From contig CBFFRP010000351.1 in NCBI GenBank assembly GCA_965644295.1, positions 1-39,239 on the forward strand: 39,239 nt of DNA, given 5' to 3'. Within the stretch, counting starts at the first letter, position 1, and each line of letters starts with the position of its first letter. Origin of the DNA: Paraphysomonas bandaiensis. Taxonomy: Eukaryota; Chrysophyceae. Below are positions 28,216-38,660 of the stretch, in pieces. The notes under the pieces were generated by a model. The model was not told where the DNA came from. It saw only the letters and a list, made by a program, of their open reading frames with translations, and made no database searches. The position numbers were made by a program, and so were the translations under genes.

Positions 28216-31200
28216 GCATTATACATATACCTGCTGTCCATCATCGATGTTCTTGCTGAATGATGTGACCATGCTTGACACTCATATGAATACATCAAAG
28301 GTGATAAACGGCTCTAAAAGGGACCAGAGATTCGGATCACAAGTGTGGGTTCCCGTGGAGCATGGAGAGACATTGAAATTTCAGATCAGATCAATCGATG
28401 CCTGTGCTCCGGACGTAAGCTGAACGAAATGAGATATCGATTCACGGTGTGGTATGGGATCCAAATCTATGATTGTAATACTGGTGAGCTGGTACTGGAG
28501 GGACCCATGAAGAATGGAATGACTGCAGTTCAAACTCAGCAGCTGTTGGAGCTTCCAGATGTGTCTACACCGAGTAATTGTGAAGTAAATCTTAGCGATA
28601 GGACTGGTGAGGACGAGCTGGAGTTGCTGCATCGGAGAGCGGGTCACTTCAACAAACATGCCTTAGTGGAGGCACATAAGAGGATGCTCATCATGGGCAC
28701 GGGGTTGAAACGAAAACACCTCACAGCCAAGGTACACAAAAATCAGTGTTTGTGTGATGTGTGTGCCAGGTCTAAGATAACCCGAGTCAGCTTCCGAACG
28801 AAGGACGAGAATTCCGTTAGACCGAATTTTTCAGCAGATATAGCTGTGTATTTAAATTGTCCTGCTAGAGGAGGAGAGAGGTATGTGTTGAAAATAACGC
28901 ATCATGCAAGCAAAATGTTCTGGGCGACGGGTCTAGTCAACAGAACTGGGGAAGCGGTATTAGAAGTCTTCAAAGAGCTGTTTAAAGATGACGTTAAAAG
29001 GTACAAGCTCAAGATGGAGCATGACCATGCAGATGGTGCAGGAGAATTAATCAGTGAAGAGCTGCGTCAGTATCTTAGGTCACAGGAGTGCTATAAACAT
29101 ACATGGAGCTCAACAGACTCTCCGGAGATGAATGCTATAGAGGAAAGGAAGTTCAGAACTGCTGGAGAGATGACCCTTGTGATGTTTCTGAGAACTAGAA
29201 ACACGTGAATGACAGAAAGCTCTCTCTAAAAACGTTTTAACAGATTTAAAGTGTACACCAGCGGGCTGCTACACTGTTAAGCCTACCAGCGGGTAGAACT
29301 CCTCCACACAAACGCAAACCGTGAATGAGCTTAATTGAATCGTTATTAAAACGTTATATATATATAGAAGAAGAATGAGTAACACAGCAGCTATACATCT
29401 CTACAGTGTAACACACACATACACATACATCATGTTCAGCATTCACTTCAACACACAACACACCCGATTAGAAGTATTTTATCCGGTATGTATGTACAGC
29501 TTCAACACTCTGAGAGTAGAAACTGAAAATAAAACTGAAAACTGAAAATACTAAAACACTCTGTACGTGTTAGAGAGTACAACAGAAGAGTAACATATCA
29601 TACTACTAATAACGCAGTAAGTAACCAGTACTGCGTGACACCTTGCAATGTTAATCCAATCTGGACTGCCACCGCAATTTTGGCTGGATGCATACATGGC
29701 AGCCAAATATATTTTGATTCGATTGCCAACGAAAACAGAGAAAGGGTATATGTCTCCTATAGAGTTTCTAACGGGTGAGCCTCCAAATTTGAGATATCTT
29801 AGGGTATGATGGGGGTGTCGAACTTATGTTCTTTCACCGAAGGCGGATCGACGAAAGGACTGGGAGGATAAGACTCTAGTTGGATATTTAAAGGGTTACT
29901 CTGATGAGAAGGTAGGATACCATGTATATCTTCCTGAATCAAACAAGGTGGTGACTACAGTCCATATATTGACTGATGAGTCAACGCCATCACGATCAGA
30001 GAAGTATTTCGCAGAGATTGATGCTCTTCGAGTGCGGGAGGCCCGCCCTAGACCCAAGCTTGCATCCGACTATGCCAGCTTAGAAGGAACGTATCATATT
30101 GATGATGAGGACGGACTTCTGTATAATAAAGACAACAAGAGTTAGTTGTAGAACGTAAGGGTGTGATTGTAGCATACCGTTCACTTGTTACTGCAGGTCG
30201 TGAGCATATAGAGCACCGGGTGCCTATACACGTCGAAGACGTAGTAGTGCGTATGACTGCAGAAACCCCCGGGAATACCGGGTACATAGGAAAGGGGGAC
30301 GCCCTGAGTACTACGCCAGCCAGGGAGCTGGACCAGGGAAGACCTGGAGGGTTCCAGGAGAGTCCTGACCCAACCTGTCAACAGACAGTCGTGAGGTTGC
30401 AGACCTCGACAGACCGTGGGTCTGGGGATGCGAGCGGGGCTCCTCCCACACCGCAAGATTTGCGGACTCAGGATGAGCAAAAGGTATGGGTTCGTATATA
30501 TCTACTATAGACGACCTATTGAACTAGACGGTGATGGTCGTGTACGGCGGAAACGGCTACAGCGTAGGTTGGCAAACGCATCGGTGTTAGGAGAAATTAA
30601 TATGGTTGAGGTGCCAGATGCATATATATACTGTTAACTTAAAACATGCAGAGTTGAAACATGATGACTTTAAGATACCAGACTCATAATATGCTGAAGC
30701 GGAGAGATCTCCACAGTACATGAAGTGGCGAGAAGCTCGGAAGGTGGAGAAGACCTCACTACTGAAGAGACGTGTCTTAAAGATTGTGCGGAATCCACGG
30801 GGAGTGAAGTTGGTGCGAGCAAAGTATGTTCACACGGTGAAGAGAGACCTTCTGGGGAATGTAGTCAAGTATAAGGCGCGGCTGGTTGCATTAGGGGAAT
30901 CTACAAGAAATAACGGAGGAGGAGCAGTCCACGTTTGCTCCAGTGGTCAAAGGAATAACCATTCGACTGGTTCTTGCAATCGCCTATATGTTTCATATGC
31001 ATGTACATCAGTTGGACGTATCATCAGCGTTTTGTTATGCCGATCTTGAGGAGGATGTTTATATGACACCTCCACCTGATGAAGAATTGCCAGCGGGGTG
31101 GTGTTTTCAATTGATCAAGGCCTTATATGGACTGCGGTCATCACCGAGGCAGTGGAACAAACATATTGACAAGTTTATCAAATCGTTACATTTACTGCCT

Positions 31201-32130
31201 GCATTTTAGATACATGCTTGTATATGCGATGGAGTAATGGTCAATTGCACTTATTGCTGATATATGTTGATGATATTATCATTGCATCTGCTGATCTCAC
31301 CTACTTAGAAAGTGTTAAACGTAGGTTCTGCGAAACGTTTGAAATGCATGATCTGGGTGTGTGCAAACGGTTTCTGAATCTCAGAATCACGAGAGGCGAG
31401 GACTGGTACATGTTAGATCAATCGGAATATGCCAAGAATATTGTCAAGAAATTCAGTTCGTTTATGGGAAAGAGCAGTAAGAATAAGGAGACTCCACTAC
31501 CTACCAATGTTCAGGATTTGTTGGCAGAGCAACGTGAGCTGACGGGGGAGCAGAAGCAGTGGGTCGAATCATTTCCGTATAGAGGAATTATTGGAGCGGT
31601 GTTGCATTTGGCGATTCACACTAGAACTGATCTGGCTTATGCTGTGGGGTTATTGGCTCGATTTAGTACTTCTCCAACATATGCGACTTGCAGATTAGCT
31701 ATTCATTTGTTGAAATATTTACGTGGTACAGTTGATAAGGGAATCAGATTCAGTGGGAGTGAGTTTGATTTACATGTATTCAGTGATTCAGACTGGGCTG
31801 GGGATAGGATGACTCGGCGGTCCACAACGGGATACATCGTGTTTTTATGTGCGGGCGCATTGGCCTGGCAGTCCAAGCTTCAGACCACAGTTGCGACTTC
31901 GAGCATGGAATCTGAGTATATGGCGGAGTATGCGGCTATGCAAGAACTGGTGTTGCTTCGGGGGGTGTTCAAGGAGCTCGGACTCTTGGTAGCGAAGCCG
32001 GCTCCATTCTTTATGGATAGTAAGAGTGCAAAGGATCTTTCAGAGAATCCAGTGTATCATAAGAGGTCGAAGCATATTGACATCAAGTATCACTGAGGAT
32101 AAGAGAACATGTTAAAGTCGATGGTAGGTA
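28216..32130 (+). pseudogene. Ty1/copia pol remnant (integrase, RT, RNase H), interrupted
   Basis: GAG-pre-integrase zinc motif (LLHRRAGHFNKHALVEAHKR then CLCDVCARSK) near 28625-28770; integrase core with HADGAGELI and SPEMNAIEERKFRT up to 29174. The frame is then split by a 461-bp LTR and resumes at 29646 (LIQSGLPPQFWLDAYMAAKY). RT follows with QLDVSSAFCYADLEEDVYM (31012-31070), LYGLRSSPRQWN and YVDDIIIA (31263-31287). RNase H ends with SMESEYMAEYAAMQEL and KRSKHIDIKYH at 32094. Single-base shifts or stops occur near 29815, 30145, 30510, 31000, 31205 and 32095, so it is dead. The 5' part (LTR, gag, most of protease) is missing, and no 3' LTR is recognised. Confidence 0.9.
29180..29640 (-). 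mobile_element. Solo LTR (461 bp) inserted in the copia integrase
   Basis: The inserted unit runs TGATGTTTCTGAG...CAGTACTGCGTGACA and is flanked by the 5-bp duplication CCTTG (29175-29179 and 29641-29645). Removing the unit and one CCTTG restores the host integrase frame exactly (EMTLAM joined to LIQSGLPPQFW). In reverse complement it starts TGTCACGCAG, like the gypsy LTR at 3107, and shares GCAGCCCGCTGG with it, so it is a gypsy-type LTR in minus orientation. Confidence 0.92.
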
Positions 32131-32294
32131 AAAACCTGGTCAAGTACTTTGACCAGGTGATGTGTACTATATATATAGGGTATATTTGAGAAAGTCTGGT
32201 ATACTAGCAAATAACACGATAATTGGACTAATTCTAAACATTTATTATATTATAATAAGATTATGTCACTACGAAATCGTTACATCACTACTAC
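32131..32294. other. Spacer with a 10-bp hairpin
   Basis: ACCTGGTCAA (32135-32144), loop GTACT, TTGACCAGGT (32150-32159). The rest is AT-rich, probably the 3' flank of the minus-strand gene that ends at 32295. Confidence 0.6.
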
Positions 32295-33833
32295 TTACTG
32301 ATTGCCACTACCAAACATTGACTGTCTCAAAATAATATTTTCCCGCTGCAAGTAGGCATTCTGATCTGCCATGCGCAATGCATCTGCAAATTTTACATTT
32401 TCAACATATCTAATCGCATTCATCGCATGAAGAGAAATTGGCGGTTGAGTCATTTCGTAACTGTGACCTACAGCAGAGGGTGTCCGCTGATGAACTTCAG
32501 TAGTCTGCGTAGACAAAGAGTTATCACCCACAACAGCAGCAGGGGCAGAAGCTTTCGTTGGCTGAGTCTTACTCATCAGCAACTGCTCCAATTCAGCAGT
32601 TCGCCGTTTCTGGGCCTCCAATTCTTCTTGAATATCTGGTTTCTTTGGAAGAGTGTTTCTTGCTTGATGTTGACGCTTTGGCTCTGCTGGCTTGACAATG
32701 ATAACAGAATCATCTTCGCCACGATCTCTCTCATCATTTTCCGTTGCAGCAACTGCACTAACAGCCTTCTTCTGTATTACACAAGATATTTTATGGTCAG
32801 TTATAACAAAATTAATTCAGTTGTATATACGTACCGCAACAGCACGCTGACTTGGTTTGTTTGCTTTTTTTCTCGGTTTCTTGCCAGTGCCAGAACTGAA
32901 ATTTTCATCCGCAAATCGAACAGAGGCCTTTCGCTTTCTAAGCCTCTTCTTGCTGCTGAGATCAAATGCTGCTTTCAACCCTTCTTCTACAGGATCCCAG
33001 CCATCAAGAATCCAGTTTCCCGTCTCATCCTTGTTCGGAACATCTCCTTGTGGGTCCCATGCAAGTTTGTTCTTTGGGTCGCGGAGATAGGTTTCCAAAA
33101 TTGACTTCGCCCAGTCATGGTCGAGAGATACTTCGGGAAGGAAAGTGTACTGCTTCATTTTTGATAAACCTGTAAGCAGAAAAATTTTTCCACTTTCAGT
33201 GGGATCATACAGAACACTGTCACAGCGCCATTTGTTACATTTGGTCCGAAGATAACAGAGAACAACGTATTGTTTTCCATCAGAGTTTTTACTCACCCAA
33301 CAGCGAGAATAGTTAACATATGAACCGTCTTTGCCAAGTACAGCTGAAAGTACATAGTAATTGAACAATAAAGGGATCATCGATAGCATTTCCAAATCCA
33401 AGAAACACTTTACAGAAGAACCACCATCTGAAATGAACTTCTTGCGGCAGTATGTTTTGTTGTAACCACCAATGTTAACTGTGAAGGAGTCCTCATTGCA
33501 ATTAAACTGGTGCAGGATGCTTCCCATCTCATTACCCTCTTCGTCTTTGTTGCCTCTCTCTGGTGACAAAATACTGGAACCACTTTCTTGTGGCACAGCA
33601 CTCTCATCAACAAGCAGTTCAGAATTATCATCAACTTCGGATTCACCAAGTGCAGCAAGCATATCTAATCTAGACTTCCTGCAACAACTAACACATTGCG
33701 ACTTCAAAATGGAAACCCCTTTTTCATTTGAATTAAACGTTGCTTTACACATTGCACATGTAATAAGTTGTATTCGTTCGTCGGAGTTATCGTCATCAGA
33801 ATCAAAAGCAAAATTCGTCAACCCATCCTCCAT
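32295..33833 (-). CDS. Unrecognised nuclear-type protein with Cys cluster and coiled coil, two exons
   Basis: Exon 1 is 33833-32835 (333 codons, ATG at 33833) and exon 2 is 32771-32295, with a 63-base phase-0 intron (GTACGT...AATACAG); the product is 491 aa. The N-terminus is acidic (FDSDDDNSDE) and is followed by a possible zinc ribbon: CAMC, then CVSCC about 24 residues later. The middle is globular, with WVSKNSDGKQYVVLCYLRTK, CNKWRCDSVLYDP and WDPQGDVPNKDETGNWILDG. A strongly basic stretch (KKRLRKRKASVRF, KKPRKKANK) looks like a nuclear localisation signal. Exon 2 contains a coiled coil (EELEAQKRRTAELEQLLM) and ends in a second short helix. I do not recognise the family. It is divergent from the gene at 34675 and may form a unit with it. 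Confidence 0.7.
32772..32834 (-). other. Spliceosomal intron, 63 bases, phase 0
   Basis: Minus strand: donor GTACGTATAT after GTTGCG, acceptor TGTAATACAG before AAGAAGGCTG. Splicing joins two open frames in register; without it exon 1 ends after five more codons. Confidence 0.8.
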
Positions 33834-34674
33834 TGTTGTTGACGATATTTATATATACTTCTCTCTTATAACAAGTCTTGGTTTAACCAAATTAAGTATA
33901 TATTTATTTTAAAATTACATCAGATAGATATGTAGTCATACTGCTGCACACATTTCAAATGCATAAAAAAGATATTTTTGCGAACACTATGCCGGTATAT
34001 AGTATAGGTATACACGTATACGCACAACACCGTATCTATTTTTGAAATGAGGGTGCGTGAGTTTCTTTTGAAAGACAGACGCATGTATGACAAGCGGATT
34101 GTTCATACATAATAATAGCAAGCAATGGCGCATGTATATTACTCTGGTTTACTCTGTTGAATAGTTATAGAACAATTGAGATTTGGGAGTGTGTTTCATT
34201 TCAAGGTTCGTTTAGTTGCTGCTAGAGTATTATATTATTATATATGTATATTATATACGATGACATGCGCTTGTGTTGCGTTGATATTGTCTGTCGGGGC
34301 TGAGCGGCAGCTCGCTATGACGGCAATAACTCACACACAAGAAGCTGTTTGCATCACTTACCAAACATGAATTGGAATACCTTCCGGGCTGAGCGGCGCA
34401 CTCGCTACGAAGTGACTATATATCATGATTAAGTGATTTTAATAAAGATACATACATTTCAAACAAGGAATACCTTCCGGGCTGAGCGACGGCTCGCTAC
34501 GAAGTGACTGAGTGGCAGAATGTATTGTGTTTTTATACATGCATATTATATTATGTGATTGTTCATCATACAGTAAACTGTATATATTTCAGTGCTGATA
34601 TATATGATTTTATATATTTGCACACTGTCATTTTTTTGGATGATGATATTTTTTTTTGCTTCAGAATACTTCAA
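33834..34674. promoter_or_regulatory. Divergent intergenic region with triple GC-rich repeat
   Basis: Between the two divergent genes. Three related segments with GGGCTGAGCG followed by CTCGCTA lie at 34292-34322, 34374-34417 and 34467-34510; the last two also share GGAATACCTTCC and CGAAGTGACT. GAGCGGCAGCTC and its variants can form small hairpins. They are GC-rich in an otherwise AT-rich, TATA-rich stretch. They could be protein-binding sites for a promoter or for a transposase; the sequence does not decide. Confidence 0.55.
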
Positions 34675-35691
34675 ATGAAGCCAATGCTGAAAACTCACAC
34701 TCAAGCTTGTTGCTGCCTTGTTTGTGTTATATCATGTCCTTGTGAAGGGTGTGTGATATACCGTTATTTAAACCCTGGTGTCGAATTCGAGGCCAAGAAA
34801 CTCTTTTTCAAGTGTATCAATGACTTAGCCCGTTTGAAACCAGCTGAGAAGAAGGAATTTCTCTTTGCCAAAATAGCGGGATTTCCGATGCGTGTCACTC
34901 TTACCAATAAGTACTTCATAAACTATCAATTAGGCGAAGGACCGGAGGCTGTTCATATTTGCCGTGAAGCTTTTGAAGCAGCGTACAGAATTTCTCATTG
35001 GTACACTGATTCTCTTGTCTGTCGATTGAAGTCAGGAGAGAGAAATACAGCCAAGGATTTTATTGATCGGACATCTACAAGAACACTTGGTGTAAATGAT
35101 CAAAACCTTAGCAAATTCTGTCAGCACTTTGGAATATCCCTCTCCCGTCAACAGTATGGCCGCGCAAGCCTTCCAAATTCGGTGCAATCTTTAACTTCAA
35201 GTGCATGGATGGGATACTATTTCAAACTTGTGGGTGATAACCCTCCAAATCGCTGCGAAGAATTGCACCTGGAGCCTATACCTAAGAAGGAAATTTATGA
35301 TGAATATAAACACGATATTGAGTCATACGGTGATGGTGCTATGAAACCTTTGACGATTAAGCAGTTCTTGCAAGTTTGGAGAGACTGTTTTCCGCATGTC
35401 AAAATTCGAAAGTTTAAACACTGTTGTGGGAAATGCAACCTCTGCTCGGCGTTGTCAGAATTGCGAAGAAGCTTTAATGATTCCCGTGGGAGGCAAGAAG
35501 TCACAATGCTTTTCATTTTGCATCGTCTAACTTACATGGGGGAACGCGAAGCGTACTATAGTCGGCGACAACTTGCTTTTGATCAGAAATGGAAGTACAT
35601 GTCCACAATCACTGACGGTATGCAGCAGAATAGGTGTCTTTTGCCCTGGTTTGGACACAGTAGAATGCCTTCTCAGCATAAGTTGATGTGA
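34675..35691 (+). CDS. Truncated transposase-related protein of unknown family
   Basis: 338 codons from the ATG at 34675; the frame is open further upstream to 34504, but that part has no ATG start and looks like translated intergenic sequence. TTGCTTCAG just before the ATG could also be a splice acceptor. Visible features: an N-terminal Cys-rich segment (CCCLVCVISCPCEGC), a conserved-looking block EAVHICREAFEAAYRISHWY, a Cys/His patch KHCCGKCNLCSAL, and EREAYYSRRQLA followed by STITDGMQQNRCLLPWFG. From memory, similar (I/V)(T/D)DGM-Q...LP-F blocks occur in large transposase-like eukaryotic proteins, where more domain follows. Here the frame ends about 20 residues later, at the repeat 35680-35869, so this is probably a C-terminally truncated copy. 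The family name is unconfirmed. Confidence 0.5.
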   Translation: MKPMLKTHTQACCCLVCVISCPCEGCVIYRYLNPGVEFEAKKLFFKCINDLARLKPAEKKEFLFAKIAGFPMRVTLTNKYFINYQLGEGPEAVHICREAFEAAYRISHWYTDSLVCRLKSGERNTAKDFIDRTSTRTLGVNDQNLSKFCQHFGISLSRQQYGRASLPNSVQSLTSSAWMGYYFKLVGDNPPNRCEELHLEPIPKKEIYDEYKHDIESYGDGAMKPLTIKQFLQVWRDCFPHVKIRKFKHCCGKCNLCSALSELRRSFNDSRGRQEVTMLFILHRLTYMGEREAYYSRRQLAFDQKWKYMSTITDGMQQNRCLLPWFGHSRMPSQHKLM

Positions 35692-35869
35692 TGAAGAAAC
35701 CTGGAGAAGCGCTCTAAAACTGGTGAAATTTTGAAAATGTCGATTTATATTGAGTTTTTGATGCTTTTTGCAATAAATACTGCAGTAGGTGTGAAGGGAA
35801 CATGTTTTTAAAGACATTTAATAAGTTTTATATTAGTTACAGGCCAAAAATGTGAGAATGTAACGGTTA
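35680..35869 (+). repeat. About 190-bp dispersed repeat, copy 2
   Basis: Partner of 4717-4910. It supplies the last codons and stop of the preceding frame and contains AATAAA near 35771. Both copies end at GTAACGGTTA. Confidence 0.85.
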
Positions 35870-36047
35870 CACTATACATGATATATGCGTACTATAGTGC
35901 TGTGTATCTATGTATAGCAAAGTTCTGATGGCTAATCAAGCGATAATCAACAGAACTTCTGGCACATTCACTAGTAATAATAGATGCAGAATCAACTGCA
36001 TCTATATCTACCCACCACTCCTTTTAGTGGGATTCTCATTATAACCC
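35870..36047. other. Spacer
   Basis: AT-rich; small inverted repeat GATGCAGAATCAACTGCATC near 35984-36003. No gene. Confidence 0.5.
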
Positions 36048-37014
36048 CACCTCGGAGTACTGTCACTATTACTGGAAGGGATATGAGGCTTGCCCTAGTG
36101 GGCTACATTCAATATTAGGTACATTACACAAACAATCATAATCTTGCGATCTGATATGTCTGATAGCACTACAGTGGATGATATTTGCAACCCTGTTAGA
36201 CAGTCCACACTGACTCTTACGTTGCAAACGACTTATAATGTTCTCCATATAGCCGTGCGACACTGCGTAGGCCTGAAAAATCCTTTCCAGCAACGAGATA
36301 CATGTCATCACCCTCCTCACCAATGACTACTCGAAATATGATAAGATAAACTTCACCAGACAAGCATTTCGAACTCTGCTGGTTGTAACAGTCGAACAAG
36401 CATCACGATTTCTATACAAGAAACAGCCTCACATGCACACGTCATCATGCAGGTGATGCACAACAAACTAACACATAGGTGTTGAGCATAGCAAACGGGT
36501 CTTTCATGATGACTACAGTAACCTACAAACCACCTCGGAGTACTGTCACTATTACTGGAAGGGATATGAGGCTTGCCCTAGTGGGCTACATTCAATATTA
36601 GGTACATTACACAAACAATCATAATCTTGCGATCTGATATGTCTGATAGCACTACAGTGGATGATATTTGCAACCCTGTTAGACAGTCCACACTGACTCT
36701 TACGTTGCAAACGACTTATAATGTTCTCCATATAGCCGTGCGACACTGCGTAGGCCTGAAAAATCCTTTCCAGCAACGAGATACATGTCATCACCCTCCT
36801 CACCAATGACTACTCGAAATATGATAAGATAAACTTCACCAGACAAGCATTTCGAACTCTGCTGGTTGTAACAGTCGAACAAGCATCACGATTTCTATAC
36901 AAGAAACAGCCTCACATGCACACGTCATCATGCAGGTGATGCAGCAACAAACTGATACATAGGTGTTGAGCATAGCAAACGGGTCTTTCATGATGACTAC
37001 AGTAACCTACAAAC
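36048..37014. repeat. Tandem duplication, 483-bp unit x 2
   Basis: 36048-36530 and 36531-37014 are almost identical: I see differences only near 36460/36943 (ATGCACAACAAACTAACAC against ATGCAGCAACAAACTGATAC, including one inserted base). Each unit begins CACCTCGGAGTACTGTCACT and ends AACCTACAAAC. The mirrored short open frames in both copies have no recognised product. Confidence 0.95.
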
Positions 37015-37740
37015 CATACCGAAATGATTAAAAGCATAACGAATGCATCTCCTGAAATAAGCCATCATACAACACATATACATAGCACACATATATACGA
37101 TCTATGGAGGTCTACACAGCTGCATAAGAATACGACATAGTGAATCGCCACCCAACTGTGGGCCCTGAATGTGTCAGGACAGAGAAAGTGTCTCGTGAGA
37201 GATACGTATGTAATACCATGACAGGCAACATTAATACAATATTTCCTTATACTCAATGCAGGACTTACTCTGTTAGAAGATCATGAAGACGACCAGCTGA
37301 ATAGAGTCAACAGTTCTTTCATAACTTTTGACACATACCTACAAACCATAATAAAATGATCAAAAGCATAACTAGAGCATCTCCTGAAATAAGCCATCAT
37401 GCAACATAAACATAAATATATACAACTGCACAAGTGTACGACATAGTGCATAGTGAATGCCCACCCATTATGGGTACCGAATGTGCCAGGACCAAACACA
37501 GCTTTTATATACGAGTACAACAATGGATATAGGCATCATACTAAATATATCCGCTTAATACTAAGTATAGGACTTACTCTGTCAGATCATAAATACGACC
37601 AGCTGACACACGCATATGATACAGCAATATGTCGAGCCATAAGTATTCAATAGATCCAACAGTTCATTCATCACTTTTGACACCTCTCAATAACGAGTCG
37701 ATGACGTATTAGAAAGGGAATCTTCGTAGTTTGCTACTGC
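37015..37740. repeat. Diverged tandem repeat, period about 331 bp
   Basis: GCATCTCCTGAAATAAGCCA recurs at about 37045 and 37376, together with ACGACATAGTG, CCCACC and GACTTACTCTGT(T/C)AGA in the same order. The ends of the units (CCTACAAACCATA) match the end of the 483-bp unit, so the arrays share sequence. No gene. Confidence 0.7.
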
Positions 37741-37743
37741 GCT

Positions 37744-38343
37744 AATATTGCCATACATATACGGTATGAAACTGATGCCATCACATGCACATGCTGAACC
37801 ATATGGTCATATGGAGCAGAATATGTGCCAGGGCAAAGCGTAACATACACTATTATACAGGTGAAACTTTTAATGCCATCGCTCAGCACAAGCTACATCC
37901 TGCAGTGAATCTCCGTTCAGCTGCCGGTTGCAGAGTTTGTGCAGGGGCAAAAAAATGAATCACACCACGTACAAAAATACATGCTTTTCTAGCTATATTG
38001 CCATACATATACGGTATGAAACCGATGCCATCACATGCACATGCTGAACCATATGGCCATATGGAGCAGAATATGTGCCAGGGCAACGCGTAACATACAC
38101 TATTATACAAGTGAACATTCATTGCCATCGCTCAGCACAAGCTACATCCTGCAGTGAAACCCCGTTCAGCTGCCGGTTGCAGAGTTTGTGCAGGGGCAAA
38201 AGAATGACTCACACTCTGCTAGATGCATTTCTAATTCGCTATATACAGTCATACATATACAAGTATGAACCAGATGCCATCACATGCACATGCTGAACCA
38301 TACGGAGCAGATTATGAGCCAGGGCAACGCGTAACATACACTA
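37744..38343. repeat. Tandem repeat, period about 249 bp, 2.4 copies
   Basis: CCATACATATAC begins units at about 37751, 38001 and 38249. Units share GATGCCATCACATGCACATG, GCTGAACCATA, GCAACGCGTAACATACACTA or a close variant, and GTTCAGCTGCCGGTTGCAGA. The third unit is partial and ends near 38343. No coding signal. Confidence 0.9.
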
Positions 38344-38640
38344 TGGTGTTGTGTTAGTGTGGTAGTGTGTGATAATAATGATATGAATGATTGTGAGTGA
38401 AGTGCATTTTCAAATATGCTCTCAGATCACCCCACAGATCAAGCGCCGCATAACATATAGAAAAACACGTACAAAAAAAATTTGAATTTGACCAAAAACA
38501 CCCCACAAGAGAATCGAACACGCGTCATGAGTGTGTGGTGAGGACGCGGTGTGCATCACACTACACCGCAACCACACTGCACGAGCAGTGACTACAACAC
38601 GCACATCATGACCATAATACATATGCATAACTTAACACAC
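38344..38640. other. Spacer carrying a tRNA-like sequence
   Basis: Contains the tRNA-like head at 38511-38573 (minus); otherwise AT-rich, running into CA repeats from about 38635. Confidence 0.5.
38511..38573 (-). repeat. tRNA-derived SINE head (A and B box) or tRNA pseudogene
   Basis: On the minus strand: GGTTGCGGTGTAGTGTGATG resembles an acceptor start plus A box, CCGCGTCCTCACCACACACT resembles an anticodon arm, and GTTCGATTC at 38519-38511 is a good B box. Spacing from the start to the GTTC of the B box is within two bases of a tRNA. The T-stem does not pair, so it is not a functional tRNA. The sequence continues on the minus strand into a T-rich tail (to about 38470). Confidence 0.6.
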
Positions 38641-38660
38641 ACACACACATACACACACAC

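Noticed and set aside
29965-30000. CTGATGAGTC core suggestive of a hammerhead ribozyme
   Set aside because: No GAAA with a closing stem follows at the required distance, and the bases are part of a copia coding frame.
36069-36882. Mirrored 84- and 60-codon frames in the 483-bp repeats as conserved genes
   Set aside because: They recur only because the DNA is duplicated; there is no similarity to known proteins and frames overlap on both strands.
37744-38343. CRISPR-like repeat array
   Set aside because: Units are about 249 bp, contiguous, without unique spacers, and the genome is eukaryotic.
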